From NCBI GenBank assembly GCA_002401155.1, contig NVSG01000002.1, positions 593,462 through 657,461 of the forward strand: a stretch of 64,000 bases of DNA, in the 5' to 3' direction. Positions within the stretch are counted from its first letter, which is position 1. Every line of letters begins with the position of its first letter. Origin of the DNA: Hyphomicrobiales bacterium (lineage in GTDB: Bacteria; Pseudomonadota; Alphaproteobacteria; Rhizobiales; Rhizobiaceae). Under the pieces are notes generated by a model that did no database searches, was not told the DNA's origin, and saw nothing but the letters and a program-made list of their open reading frames with translations. The translations under genes and the position numbers were made by a program. Of the stretch, positions 52,656-60,908 are shown piece by piece.

Positions 52656-54377
52656 ATGGCTAAACAGCTAAAAATATCAGTCGGGCAACACACCGACAAA
52701 GGCCGCAAGGAAATCAATCAGGATTTCCACGGCGTCTATATTCCCGAAGAACCTCAGCTAACTTCAAAGGGCATCGCCATCGCTTTGGCCGATGGTATCT
52801 CAAGCAGTAATGTCAGCCAGATCGCCAGCGAATCGACGGTGGCAAGTTTCCTCGATGACTATTTTTGCACCTCTGAAGCATGGTCGGTCAAAAAGTCAGC
52901 CCAGCAGGTTCTAACCGCCACTAATTCCTGGCTTCATGCGCAAACCCGCCAAAGCCAATATCGCTACGATAAAGACCGGGGCTATGTTTGTACCCTCAGC
53001 GCTATGGTCATCAAATCGACAACCGCCCATATCTTTCATGTGGGCGATACCCGCATCTACCGCTTGCGTGACAAGGCGCTGGAACAATTGACCACTGACC
53101 ACCGGCTATGGGTTTCGCAGGATAAAAGCTATCTCAGTCGCGGTATGGGTATCAATGCTCAACTCGAAATCGAATATAAATCCTTGCAGGTGGAAGCAGG
53201 GGATATCTTTTTATTCGCTACCGATGGTGTTTATGAATTTGCCAGTTCCCGATTCATAATCAATGCCATAGCCAAGAATGCCAACGACCTTGATCAGGCC
53301 GCTAAGCTCATTGTTGAAGAGGCTTTGGAGCAAGACAGCGACGATAATCTCACCGCTCAGATCATTCGGGTAGACGAACTTCCCAGCAAGGATGTGGATG
53401 AAGCCTATCAGCAACTGACCCAGCTACCATTCCCGCCGATTCTGGAAGCCCGAATGGAACTGGATGATTTCACAATCATCAGGGAAGTGCATGCAAGTTC
53501 GCGCAGTCATGTTTATCTAGCCGTCGATAACGAAACCAGCACGCCGGTGATAATGAAGACGCCATCCGTGGATTTGCAGGGCGATCCTGCCTATCTGGAG
53601 CGCTTCTTATTGGAGGAGTGGATTGCCCGGCGTATCAACAGCCCCTACGTGCTGAAACCCTGTATGCAGAACCGCAAGCGTAATTACCTCTATATCACTT
53701 CGGAATTCATCGACGGTCAGACACTGACCCAGTGGATGATCGATAACCCCAAGCCCGATCTTGAAACCGTGCGCGGCATTGTCGAACAAATCGCAAAGGG
53801 CCTGCGCGCTTTCCATCGATTGGAAATGCTGCATCAGGATTTAAGACCAGCCAACATTATGATCGACACCACCGGTACGGTGAAGATCATTGATTTCGGT
53901 TCAACGAAAGTCGCCGGGATTTCTGAAATCTCAACACCGATAGAACAAAGCAATCTGCAAGGCACGGCACAATATACAGCGCCCGAATATTTGTTAGGGG
54001 AAAGCGGCACTTCGCGCTCCGATATCTTTTCCCTCGGTGTCATTACGTATCAAATGCTGACGGGAAAATTGCCCTACGGTGCAGAGGTTGCAAAAACCAA
54101 AACAAAAGCTGCACAGAAAAAATTGCAGTATATGTCTGTTCTTGATGACGAGCGTGAAATTCCGGCATGGGTTGATGACACCATCAAAAAATCAGTGCAC
54201 CCCGATCCCTATAAACGCTATGAGACCTTGTCTGAATTCCTCTATGAATTGCGCCATCCCAGCAAGGAGTTCCTGAATAAGACCCGCGCGCCGTTGCTGG
54301 ACCGTGATCCCGTTATTTTCTGGAAAGCAATTTCGCTCATTCTGGGGGGCGTTATCATCGCATTGCTGGCGAAGTGA
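52656..54377 (+). CDS. Membrane-anchored PP2C phosphatase/Ser-Thr protein kinase
   Basis: A 573-residue two-domain signalling protein. Residues 1-245 form a PP2C phosphatase with NQDF, ALADGISSS, HVGDTRIYRL, FATDGVYEF and DDNLTAQI, covering the metal-binding Asp residues. Residues 270-530 form a Hanks-type kinase with the ATP-binding Lys301 (VIMKTP), catalytic loop HQDLRPAN (His393, Asp395), DFGSTKV and GTAQYTAPEYL. The glycine-rich loop is degenerate (EVHASSRSHVYLA). A single C-terminal membrane helix (FWKAISLILGGVIIALLA) anchors it with both domains in the cytoplasm. It lies next to the FNT channel, which may be its target. The order phosphatase then kinase in one chain is uncommon in general but recurs beside nitrogen-anion transporters. 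Confidence 0.9.
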   Translation: MAKQLKISVGQHTDKGRKEINQDFHGVYIPEEPQLTSKGIAIALADGISSSNVSQIASESTVASFLDDYFCTSEAWSVKKSAQQVLTATNSWLHAQTRQSQYRYDKDRGYVCTLSAMVIKSTTAHIFHVGDTRIYRLRDKALEQLTTDHRLWVSQDKSYLSRGMGINAQLEIEYKSLQVEAGDIFLFATDGVYEFASSRFIINAIAKNANDLDQAAKLIVEEALEQDSDDNLTAQIIRVDELPSKDVDEAYQQLTQLPFPPILEARMELDDFTIIREVHASSRSHVYLAVDNETSTPVIMKTPSVDLQGDPAYLERFLLEEWIARRINSPYVLKPCMQNRKRNYLYITSEFIDGQTLTQWMIDNPKPDLETVRGIVEQIAKGLRAFHRLEMLHQDLRPANIMIDTTGTVKIIDFGSTKVAGISEISTPIEQSNLQGTAQYTAPEYLLGESGTSRSDIFSLGVITYQMLTGKLPYGAEVAKTKTKAAQKKLQYMSVLDDEREIPAWVDDTIKKSVHPDPYKRYETLSEFLYELRHPSKEFLNKTRAPLLDRDPVIFWKAISLILGGVIIALLAK

Positions 54378-54487
54378 CCTGATAAAGCGCAGATATAAAT
54401 GCAATATATCCCTTTCATATAACAGCAATATTACAGTTCTAAAGAATTATATTTGGCCCGTTAAGCTTAACGCTCGACGGCTCTAAC

Positions 54488-54505
54488 CTGTCATTAAACT
54501 GTTAC
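54488..54505 (+). promoter_or_regulatory. Pho box upstream of pstS
   Basis: CTGTCAT (54488-54494) and CTGTTAC (54499-54505), 4 bp apart, match the PhoB direct-repeat consensus CTGTCAT-N4-CTGTCAT with two mismatches. It lies 92 bp before the pstS ATG. PhoB, encoded two genes on, should bind here under phosphate limitation. Confidence 0.8.
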
Positions 54506-54596
54506 ATAAGTGGCCTACCTCCTTGACTGCGCCAGAACTTATCGGCGCGAGCAGACCGTTATTCGAACGGTCGCAAAGCCATAGGAGAAATTTGGC

Positions 54597-55643
54597 ATGT
54601 TGAATAAAACCACAAAAATCGCGGCACTTTTGATCAGCGCATCTGTGCTGGCCACTGGTTCCAATGTTGCCTTCGCCCGCGACCAAATCAGCATCGTTGG
54701 TTCGTCAACGGTATTCCCGTTTGCCACAACTGTTGCAGAACGTTTCGGCAAAAACACATCTTTCAAAACACCTGTTGTTGAAAGCACCGGTTCCGGTGGC
54801 GGTCTGAAATTGTTTTGTGCAGGCGTTGGCGATGGCCATCCCGATATCACCAATGCATCTCGCCGCATCAAAAGCTCCGAAGTTGAAACTTGCGCTAAGA
54901 ACGGCGTGAAAGAAATCATCGAAGTTAAAATCGGCTATGATGGCATCGTTCTTGCCAACTCACGCGCATCCAAACAGTTGGAAGTTTCCTTGAAAGACGT
55001 ATTCATGGCGCTTGCCAAAAACGTTCCAGATGGCGACGGCAAAACCAAAGCCAATCCATATAAAACATGGCAAGATGTGAACTCATCTCTTCCTGCAGTA
55101 AAAATCGAAGTCATGGGCCCGCCTCCTACATCAGGCACACGCGACGCATTTGTTGAACTAGCCATGGAAGGCGGTTGCAAAGCGTTCAAATGGGTTAAAG
55201 CCCTTAAGAAAAGCGACAAAAAAGCTTACAAAGCCCTTTGCCACACAATCCGTGAAGATGGCGCATTCATCGAATCCGGTGAAAACGACAATCTGATTGT
55301 TCAGAAACTGGGTGCTAACCCATCCGCATTCGGCATCTTCGGCTTCAGCTTCCTTGATCAAAACTCTGACACGCTTCAGGGCAGCAAAATCAACGGTGTT
55401 GCTCCAGAGTTTGCAGAAATTTCTTCAGGCAATTATCCGGTTTCACGTTCGCTCTACTTCTATGTGAAAAAAGCCCACATCGGCAAAACTGACGGCATTC
55501 AAGAATATCTGAATGAATTCGCCAGCGATGCTGCATGGGGCGAAGAAGGTTATTTGGCAGATAAGGGCTTGATCCCGATGTCTGCCGACGAGCGTAAAGA
55601 ATGGGCTTCCAAAGTGAAGAACCAGCAAAACCTGTCCATGTAA
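54597..55643 (+). CDS. pstS: Phosphate ABC transporter substrate-binding protein
   Basis: Periplasmic high-affinity phosphate-binding protein, 348 residues. It has a signal peptide (about 1-27, ending VAFA), then ISIVGSSTVFPFATTVAERF, whose Ser-Ser-Thr binds phosphate. It also has the SGGGLKLFCAGVGDGHPDITNASRRI region and GPPPTSGTRDAFVEL with the Arg/Asp/Ser/Gly ligands. It is the longer PstS type with a Cys-containing segment (GGCKAFKW and ALCHTIRE). AGGAGA precedes the ATG and a Pho box lies upstream. pstC, pstA and pstB are not adjacent; phoB follows after a hairpin. Confidence 0.94.
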   Translation: MLNKTTKIAALLISASVLATGSNVAFARDQISIVGSSTVFPFATTVAERFGKNTSFKTPVVESTGSGGGLKLFCAGVGDGHPDITNASRRIKSSEVETCAKNGVKEIIEVKIGYDGIVLANSRASKQLEVSLKDVFMALAKNVPDGDGKTKANPYKTWQDVNSSLPAVKIEVMGPPPTSGTRDAFVELAMEGGCKAFKWVKALKKSDKKAYKALCHTIREDGAFIESGENDNLIVQKLGANPSAFGIFGFSFLDQNSDTLQGSKINGVAPEFAEISSGNYPVSRSLYFYVKKAHIGKTDGIQEYLNEFASDAAWGEEGYLADKGLIPMSADERKEWASKVKNQQNLSM

Positions 55644-55656
55644 TTTGCACAGGCGT

Positions 55657-55693
55657 TGAACCGGGCAGGCAAGACCCATACTTGCCCGGTTCA
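55657..55693 (+). terminator. 11-bp stem-loop between pstS and phoB
   Basis: TGAACCGGGCA (55657-55667) pairs perfectly with TGCCCGGTTCA (55683-55693) across a 15-nt loop. No T-run follows. It probably attenuates readthrough or protects the 3' end of pstS mRNA, so that more PstS than PhoB is made. Confidence 0.55.
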
Positions 55694-55723
55694 CATTACT
55701 TCCCCAAACTGAAAGATGATCCT

Positions 55724-56425
55724 ATGTCCAAGGATTCTGCGCCGCTCGCTCTGATCATTGAAGATGAGCCAGCCCAAATGGCCCTTATGAGCTACAATCT
55801 AAAACAGGGCGGATTCAAATTGGCTGAAGCCGTCACCGGCGAAGAGGGCTTGTTGTTAGCAGAAGAATTGCTTCCCGATATCATCGTTCTTGATTGGATG
55901 TTGCCGGAGGTGTCGGGCATCGAGATATGCCGCCAGCTCAAGAAACACAGCCATACCAAAGAAATTCCAATCATCATGCTGACCGCACGTGGCGAAGAAG
56001 CCGACCGCATTCGTGGGCTGGATACCGGCGCTGATGATTATATGACCAAGCCTTATTCCATCAATGAACTGATTGCCCGCACCCGTTCAATCTTGCGGCG
56101 CACGCGCCCTTCCAGCGTTGGTGAGACAATGTCGTATGCAGGTCTGGTCCTCGATAGCGAGCAACACCGTGTCACGCGCAATGACGAGCCATTAAAACTG
56201 GGCCCAACAGAATTCAGACTGCTTTCTGCGCTGATCGAAAAACCAACCCGCGTATGGAGCAGGGATTTACTACTCGACCGCGTCTGGGGTCGTGATTTTG
56301 ATGTGGATACCAGAACTGTTGACGTCCATATTGGTCGTCTGCGCAAGGTCTTGCATCAAAAGGGCCAACCCGACCCAATCAGAACCGTACGTGGATTTGG
56401 CTATTCATTGGATGTCGAGGGATAG
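55724..56425 (+). CDS. phoB: Phosphate-regulon response regulator
   Basis: OmpR-family response regulator, 233 residues from the ATG at 55724; the open frame runs further back to 55601, but that extension is intergenic and includes the hairpin. The receiver domain has the acidic pair Asp14/Glu15 (IIEDEP), phosphoacceptor Asp57 (IIVLDWMLPE) and the switch Lys in MTKPYS. The winged-helix output domain has LGPTEFRLLSALIEKPTRVWSRDLLLDRVWG and RTVDVHIGRLRK, PhoB-like throughout. PhoR and PhoU are not in the window. It lies directly downstream of pstS. Confidence 0.93.
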   Translation: MSKDSAPLALIIEDEPAQMALMSYNLKQGGFKLAEAVTGEEGLLLAEELLPDIIVLDWMLPEVSGIEICRQLKKHSHTKEIPIIMLTARGEEADRIRGLDTGADDYMTKPYSINELIARTRSILRRTRPSSVGETMSYAGLVLDSEQHRVTRNDEPLKLGPTEFRLLSALIEKPTRVWSRDLLLDRVWGRDFDVDTRTVDVHIGRLRKVLHQKGQPDPIRTVRGFGYSLDVEG

Positions 56426-56433
56426 CGCTGCTT

Positions 56434-56859
56434 TTAACGTTTGTTTTCAAAAGAGAATATTCCCAACGCACCCACGACCAATAGAGCAATGATTTTCGCA
56501 AATTCAACATAGATATAGACCACATGCAAATTGCTATCATCGACCGAGTTCCCTGCAATGATCTCAACAGTACGTGAATCAAGAATAGGCATCAGGCCCA
56601 ATCGTTGAACGGCAAAAAGAACAATCGGAATGAAGGCAAGTTTCCAGCGAGCCCCGCCAAATGCAAACAAGGCGATGATGAATATTGCGCATAAAACCGC
56701 TTCAGCAATACCAACCCAATAAAATGTAACGCGCCCGATTTCCAGTGCGGTTGAAAGGGTGAGCGATGGCGCAAGGAATTTTACCGGCGTAGCAATCAGG
56801 GTCGCACCTATGGCAATGCCCGCCCACAGAATTGCAATGAAGGGTGCGAACCGTATCAT
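56434..56859 (-). CDS. Small four-helix membrane protein in the NsrR operon
   Basis: A 141-residue integral membrane protein with four hydrophobic segments, about residues 5-28, 44-68, 72-92 and 112-135. Notable features are TPVKF after the first helix and an acidic periplasm- or cytoplasm-facing stretch (DSRTVEIIAGNSVDDSN) before the last helix. It has no motif I can tie to a known NO reductase or NnrU family. Its start overlaps the haemoglobin stop by 4 bp (ATGA), so it is translated with it and presumably controlled by NsrR. A role in the response to nitric oxide is inference from context only. Confidence 0.7.
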   Translation of the reverse strand: MIRFAPFIAILWAGIAIGATLIATPVKFLAPSLTLSTALEIGRVTFYWVGIAEAVLCAIFIIALFAFGGARWKLAFIPIVLFAVQRLGLMPILDSRTVEIIAGNSVDDSNLHVVYIYVEFAKIIALLVVGALGIFSFENKR

Positions 56860-57305
56860 TGCTGCAACTCTGGCATTTCTGGGTCACCAAACATCGCCAT
56901 TTGCAGACTGCGCGCAATGCGCTCGGCGCGCTCCATGAAATAAGGGATAGCCTCTTTCGTGGGAGCGGTGTCCTCCAGCGTCTTTTCAAACAGCGCAAGC
57001 CAAAGTTCGAAATGCCGCGGCTCCACTTTCTGTGCAAGTTTCACATGCGCTGGAACCGGTTGACCGGAATAACGCGATGAATGAAGCGCCACTGAAGACC
57101 AAAAATCCTTCATCTTGGGCATGTGCACATCCCAATTGGTCACATTGTCAAGAAATATAGGACCAAGCGTTTCGTCGTCCCTTACCCGCTCATAGAATGT
57201 ATCAACAAGGCGGGAGATATAATCATCATCAATGCCCATGCGGGCGGCATTTTCTTGAATTTCTGCACGTCTTTCGGACGTGGTTCGATATCGGGATTCG
57301 GCCAT
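56856..57305 (-). CDS. Group III truncated haemoglobin
   Basis: A 149-residue haem protein of the trHbP (group III) class, likely used in nitric oxide or oxygen chemistry in the cytoplasm. VDTFYERVRDDETLGPIF corresponds to helices A-B, and NWDVHMPKMKDFWSSVALHSSRYSGQPVPAHVKL carries the CD/E region. The proximal His is in PRHFELWLALF near residue 102. Group III proteins lack the glycine motifs of group I and II, as here. It sits between nsrR (1-bp overlap, TAATG) and a four-helix membrane protein gene. Confidence 0.9.
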   Translation of the reverse strand: MAESRYRTTSERRAEIQENAARMGIDDDYISRLVDTFYERVRDDETLGPIFLDNVTNWDVHMPKMKDFWSSVALHSSRYSGQPVPAHVKLAQKVEPRHFELWLALFEKTLEDTAPTKEAIPYFMERAERIARSLQMAMFGDPEMPELQQ

Positions 57306-57745
57306 TAGGCTACCTCTAGGTTTAATAAGTCGCGCAATTGGGAGTTATCCACGACCAGATCTGCGATTGTATAAGTGTCGAGCACAGCGATGAAGGCTTC
57401 TGTCGCTTCGCCCAAAATGCCTTTCAGACGGCAACTCGGAGTGAGCAGGCAATTGTTCTTGTTCGCCTGAAGGCATTCAACAAGAGCGAAATCTCCTTCG
57501 GTCTTGCGCACGACTGCGCCAATACCGATTGCATCGGCATCTCGGGCAAGCCGTAGGCCTCCGGAGCGACCACGCACGGTTTCGATAAATCCCGCACGGC
57601 CAAGCGTATTGGCAACCTTCATCAGATGGTTTTTCGAAATGCCATAACATTGGGCAATATCCGCGATGGTGCAAAGGGCATCCGGATTGCTCGCAAGTTG
57701 CATCAACAGGCGCAGAGCGTAATCGGATTGCAGGTTCAGGCGCAT
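57305..57745 (-). CDS. nsrR: Rrf2-family nitric-oxide-responsive repressor
   Basis: A 146-residue Fe-S repressor. I chose the ATG at 57745 because AAAGGAGAT precedes it and the Rrf2 start MRLNLQSDYALRLLM follows; the frame is open 33 bp further up, inside the operator. The winged helix contains TIADIAQCYGISKNHLMKVANTL, and the wing is RGRSGGLRLAR. Cys91, Cys99 and Cys105 (ECLQANKNNCLLTPSCRL) are the expected 2Fe-2S or 4Fe-4S ligands of NsrR. An NsrR-type palindrome lies just upstream, so the operon is probably self-repressed. IscR-type alternatives are less likely given the operator and the haemoglobin neighbour. Confidence 0.92.
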   Translation of the reverse strand: MRLNLQSDYALRLLMQLASNPDALCTIADIAQCYGISKNHLMKVANTLGRAGFIETVRGRSGGLRLARDADAIGIGAVVRKTEGDFALVECLQANKNNCLLTPSCRLKGILGEATEAFIAVLDTYTIADLVVDNSQLRDLLNLEVA

Positions 57746-57757
57746 GACATCTCCTTT

Positions 57758-57782
57758 AAAGATGAATTTAATATACATCTTT
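57758..57782. promoter_or_regulatory. NsrR operator
   Basis: AAAGATGAATTTAATATACATCTTT is written here in two halves: AAAGATGAATTT (57758-57769) and the near-complement ATATACATCTTT (57771-57782). It matches the AAGATGyATTT-type NsrR palindrome, with AAGATG and CATCTT arms intact. It starts 13 bp upstream of the nsrR ATG, where a repressor would block transcription. Confidence 0.85.
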
Positions 57783-57927
57783 AAAATTGCTATTCAATAT
57801 AAATATGATATGAAAACTCAGGGTTGTTAGCTACTTAGCCAACTCGCAGGTGATTAATTGATAGACCTGAAAACATTCATCAATTAGTTTGCGGGAAATC
57901 GCTCCAACACAGCATCTGGAAACACAA

Positions 57928-59073
57928 ATGCGCTTAAACCAATGTCACAACTTTCAGGACTTTCGCACTCTTGCTCAAAAGCGTCTGCCAAGTCCCATCT
58001 TCAATTACATCGACGGTGCTGCCGATGACGAGGTGACCTACCGACATAATACTGAGGCTTTTGATCGATGTGATCTGGTGCCCAACGTTCTGACCGGGGT
58101 CGAAGATATAGATATGTCGGTGACGGTGATGGGGCAAAAGCTCGATATGCCGATCTATTGTTCACCAACAGCGTTACAGCGCTTGTTTCATCATGATGGC
58201 GAGCTGGCAGTCGCGGCAGCTGCGGATAAATTTGGAACCATGTTCGGAGTTTCGTCTCTGGGCACCACAAGCATTGCGGAGGTGCGCAAGAAATTTAAAA
58301 GCCCACAGGTCTATCAATTCTATTTTCACAAGGATCGCGGCTTGAACAAAGCCATGATAGAGAGCGCCAAGGAAGCTGGCGTCGATGTCATGATGTTGAC
58401 TGTAGACAGCATCACCGGCGGCAATCGCGAGCGCGATCTGCGCACAGGCTTCTCAATTCCTTTCCGCCTGACGCTGGGCGGTCTGGTACAATTCGCCATC
58501 AAACCCATGTGGGGCATAAACTACGTCACCCACGAAAGCTTCAAGCTGCCCCAGCTAGATGAACATGTGGATATGAGTGGCGGCGCCATATCAATCGGTA
58601 AATATTTCACCGAAATGCTAGATCCATCAATGACATGGGATGACGTGGCCAAAATGGTCAAACTCTGGGACGGACAATTCTGCCTAAAAGGCATTATGTC
58701 AGTCGAAGATGCAAAAAAAGCTGTCGATATAGGCTGCACCGGTATCATATTGTCCAATCACGGCGGGCGCCAGCTGGACGGTTCGCGCAGTCCCTTCGAT
58801 CAATTGGCCGAGATAGTAGACGCCGTAGGTGACAAAATCGATGTCATCATGGATAGCGGCATCCAGCGCGGCACCCATGTGCTGAAGGCTTTGTCCTTGG
58901 GAGCAAAAGCAGTAGGCGGCGGCAGGTTCTATCTGTTTCCCTTAGCAGCAGCAGGCCAGCCAGGCGTAGAACGCGCCTTAACGCTGATGCGAGCAGAGAT
59001 AGAACGAGGAATGAAGCTAATGGGCTGCTCATCGGTAGACCAATTGTCCCGAAGTAATCTAAGATTCAGATAA
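57928..59073 (+). CDS. FMN-dependent alpha-hydroxyacid dehydrogenase (LldD-like)
   Basis: A 381-residue enzyme of the lactate/glycolate/mandelate oxidase family, oxidising an L-2-hydroxy acid and passing electrons to quinone or oxygen. The start at 57928 follows GGAAA; a TTG at 57889 would add 13 residues without a ribosome site. Features: FNYIDGAADDEVTYRHN near the N-terminus, YCSPTALQRLFHHDGE, the FMN-site QVYQFYFHKDRG, and the catalytic His-Gly-Gly-Arg in SNHGGRQLDG near residue 276. LldD is likeliest by length, but glycolate or another acid cannot be excluded. It is divergent from nsrR. Confidence 0.88.
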   Translation: MRLNQCHNFQDFRTLAQKRLPSPIFNYIDGAADDEVTYRHNTEAFDRCDLVPNVLTGVEDIDMSVTVMGQKLDMPIYCSPTALQRLFHHDGELAVAAAADKFGTMFGVSSLGTTSIAEVRKKFKSPQVYQFYFHKDRGLNKAMIESAKEAGVDVMMLTVDSITGGNRERDLRTGFSIPFRLTLGGLVQFAIKPMWGINYVTHESFKLPQLDEHVDMSGGAISIGKYFTEMLDPSMTWDDVAKMVKLWDGQFCLKGIMSVEDAKKAVDIGCTGIILSNHGGRQLDGSRSPFDQLAEIVDAVGDKIDVIMDSGIQRGTHVLKALSLGAKAVGGGRFYLFPLAAAGQPGVERALTLMRAEIERGMKLMGCSSVDQLSRSNLRFR

Positions 59074-59076
59074 ACC

Positions 59077-59094
59077 GCACTCTATATAGAGTGC
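59077..59094. terminator. 18-bp perfect palindrome after the hydroxyacid dehydrogenase gene
   Basis: GCACTCTAT directly abuts ATAGAGTGC (59077-59094), starting 4 bp after the stop codon. It can form a strong hairpin on the transcript but is not followed by a T-run. A terminator or RNA-end protector is the simplest reading. Confidence 0.5.
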
Positions 59095-59168
59095 CCTTGG
59101 TAAAAGGCTCGAGCAAGGCACCCAAGCGCTTCGCGGTGCACGAAGTGCATTAAGCGTGAGATAAAGAA

Positions 59169-59259
59169 TGGCGGAGAGGAAGGGATTCGAACCCTCGAAA
59201 CGCTTTTGACGTTTACTCCCTTAGCAGGGGAGCGCCTTCGACCACTCGGCCACCTCTCC
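59169..59259 (-). tRNA. tRNA-Ser (GCT anticodon)
   Basis: Reading the minus strand from 59259, GGAGAGG pairs with CCTCTCC as the acceptor stem, followed by the discriminator G and an encoded CCA at 59169-59171. The anticodon loop CTGCTAA gives GCT (59223-59225), which reads AGC/AGU serine codons. The long variable arm (CGTCAAAAGCG region) is typical of class II tRNA-Ser, and TTCGAATCC marks the T loop. Length is 91 nt. No integrase or attachment-site repeat is seen beside it. Confidence 0.97.
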
Positions 59260-59713
59260 ACCGCCGTGGATAAGGCAGGCGTGACAAGAATTCAAGCGAT
59301 AGTTTGCGAATATTGATGTGTAATCAGGCCTTATCGATTCCCTGACGTGATTCTTTCCAGTGATTCTGCTAAACCAGCCTCATTAGGCGCGGTTAAGCGA
59401 AGAAACGTGGCAAAATCGCGCTTAAAAAGTTAATGAAATGTTACCAAGACCTTATGAAATTCTGAATTGCCCGCAGTTTCCGTGACAATTCTGCAACACC
59501 CGTTTCCTAACAGGTGAATCCATGGGGTAAACCCGCATTTTGCTGTTGCCTCGCCAAATGCTTTGAGTATGTTCAATATCAGGAAAGGGCATTTATTGTT
59601 CAATCCTTTGGTTCACGGGTTTTTTGTGGTGCTGAATTTGTCTCCTAATATGCGGCGGCTCATCAACAGAAAAAATCTACTATCTTTAAATTGTTTGACT
59701 GGAGGTCAGCACA
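59260..59713 (+). promoter_or_regulatory. 454-bp porin upstream region
   Basis: No gene is visible. Three GATTC sites fall within 31 bp (59336, 59349, 59362) and a GAATC at 59516. The AT-rich 3' part (after about 59580) should hold the porin promoter and a long leader, ending in TGGAGGTC before the ATG. The tRNA-Ser promoter must lie at the left end on the minus strand. Confidence 0.4.
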
Positions 59714-60799
59714 ATGAATATTAAGAGCCTTCTTCTTGGTTCAGCTGCAGTACTTGTTGCAGCATCAACCGCTCAGGCAGCCGACGCAATCGTCGTCGAG
59801 CCAGAGCCAGTAGAATACGTTCGCATCTGTGATGCATACGGTTCAGGATTCTTCTACATTCCTGGTACAGAAACTTGCATGCGCATTGGCGGTTATGTTC
59901 GTTCAACATACCGTCATTACACCGACACCGTTGGTGGTGTTGAAAGCAATGATCATGCGGTTTGGAATTACCGTGGTCGTTTGAACATTCTGGTTAATAA
60001 CGAAACTGATTGGGGCACACTTGCTTCATACCTTCGTATCCAGGGTGGCGATGCTTCTGCAGATGGCGATGCAAATGCCGGTATCGATCAGGCATGGATC
60101 AGTATTTCTGGTTTTAGACTTGGTTATGGTGAATCCCTTTGGGGTAGTAACGGTGCTACAGGTCCATCTATCGATGATGGTTTCTTTAATTTCGATCAAG
60201 CGATCTTTCTTGAGTACACTTATGCCATGGACGGTCTAGCACTTGTTGTTGGTGCACAGGACTCAACTGGTACAGCTGCAACTTCTGAATCTCCAGATTA
60301 TTATGCTGGCCTGAGATATGATGCCGATTGGGGCTTTGTTGCCGCTAAATGGATCCATGACTCAACCACAGCAGCTAATCCATCTGGTGAGACTGATGGC
60401 GATGCGTATAGCTTAGCTGCAGAATTCAACCTTGGTGATTCCGGTTGGACTCTTGGTGCTTGGTACGAAGCTGATGGCGAAGACATCACACAGTACATTG
60501 GTGGTGGTTCAGCAGGTAGTGTTGTTGATGCATCTTTGGCCGATTACCAGTGGGGCGTACAACTTAACGGTGCTCTAGCTGATAATCTTTCAGGTTATGT
60601 TTCTTACTCAGCAATGGAAGCTGTGTCTTCAAGCACAACATTCATTGATGCAACTAAGGTTGCTGTTGGCTTGGTATGGACTCCAATTACTGGTCTGAAA
60701 ATTCAGACTGAATATGTAAGCTACGAAGGTGACTATGTTCTTGCATCAGAGGATGCTGACTACGATGCATTCATCGTACGTGTTACTCGTTCTTGGTAA
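59714..60799 (+). CDS. Outer-membrane porin (Omp2b/Porin_2 family)
   Basis: General diffusion porin, 361 residues. A signal peptide ends at STAQA-ADA (about residue 23). The mature N-terminus EPVEYVRICDAYGSGFFYIPGTETCMRIGGYVR is the hallmark of Rhizobiales Porin_2 proteins, with two Cys forming a loop. Alternating-hydrophobicity beta strands run to the end, and the last residue is an aromatic Trp as needed for BAM recognition. Codon choice is strongly biased, in line with an abundant protein. A strong terminator follows, and GGAGGT lies before the ATG. Confidence 0.95.
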   Translation: MNIKSLLLGSAAVLVAASTAQAADAIVVEPEPVEYVRICDAYGSGFFYIPGTETCMRIGGYVRSTYRHYTDTVGGVESNDHAVWNYRGRLNILVNNETDWGTLASYLRIQGGDASADGDANAGIDQAWISISGFRLGYGESLWGSNGATGPSIDDGFFNFDQAIFLEYTYAMDGLALVVGAQDSTGTAATSESPDYYAGLRYDADWGFVAAKWIHDSTTAANPSGETDGDAYSLAAEFNLGDSGWTLGAWYEADGEDITQYIGGGSAGSVVDASLADYQWGVQLNGALADNLSGYVSYSAMEAVSSSTTFIDATKVAVGLVWTPITGLKIQTEYVSYEGDYVLASEDADYDAFIVRVTRSW

Positions 60800-60831
60800 T
60801 CATTTGATTTGATCTTCGGATCATTCAGAGA

Positions 60832-60862
60832 AAAAGCCCGGTCTTTGACCGGGCTTTTTTTT
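60832..60862 (+). terminator. Rho-independent terminator of the porin gene
   Basis: AAAAGCCCGGTC pairs with GACCGGGCTTTT around a TTT loop, and the transcript ends in eight or more T residues. This is a textbook strong terminator 33 bp after the stop codon. Confidence 0.92.
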
Positions 60863-60908
60863 ATCTAAAATTTTTTGAATTTTTAGAAACGTTAAAGTCT
60901 CATTGTTT

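Noticed and set aside
59095-59260. tRNA-Ser as an integration site of a genomic island
   Set aside because: No integrase, no direct repeat of the tRNA 3' end was noticed, and the flanking genes are housekeeping-type with unchanged composition.
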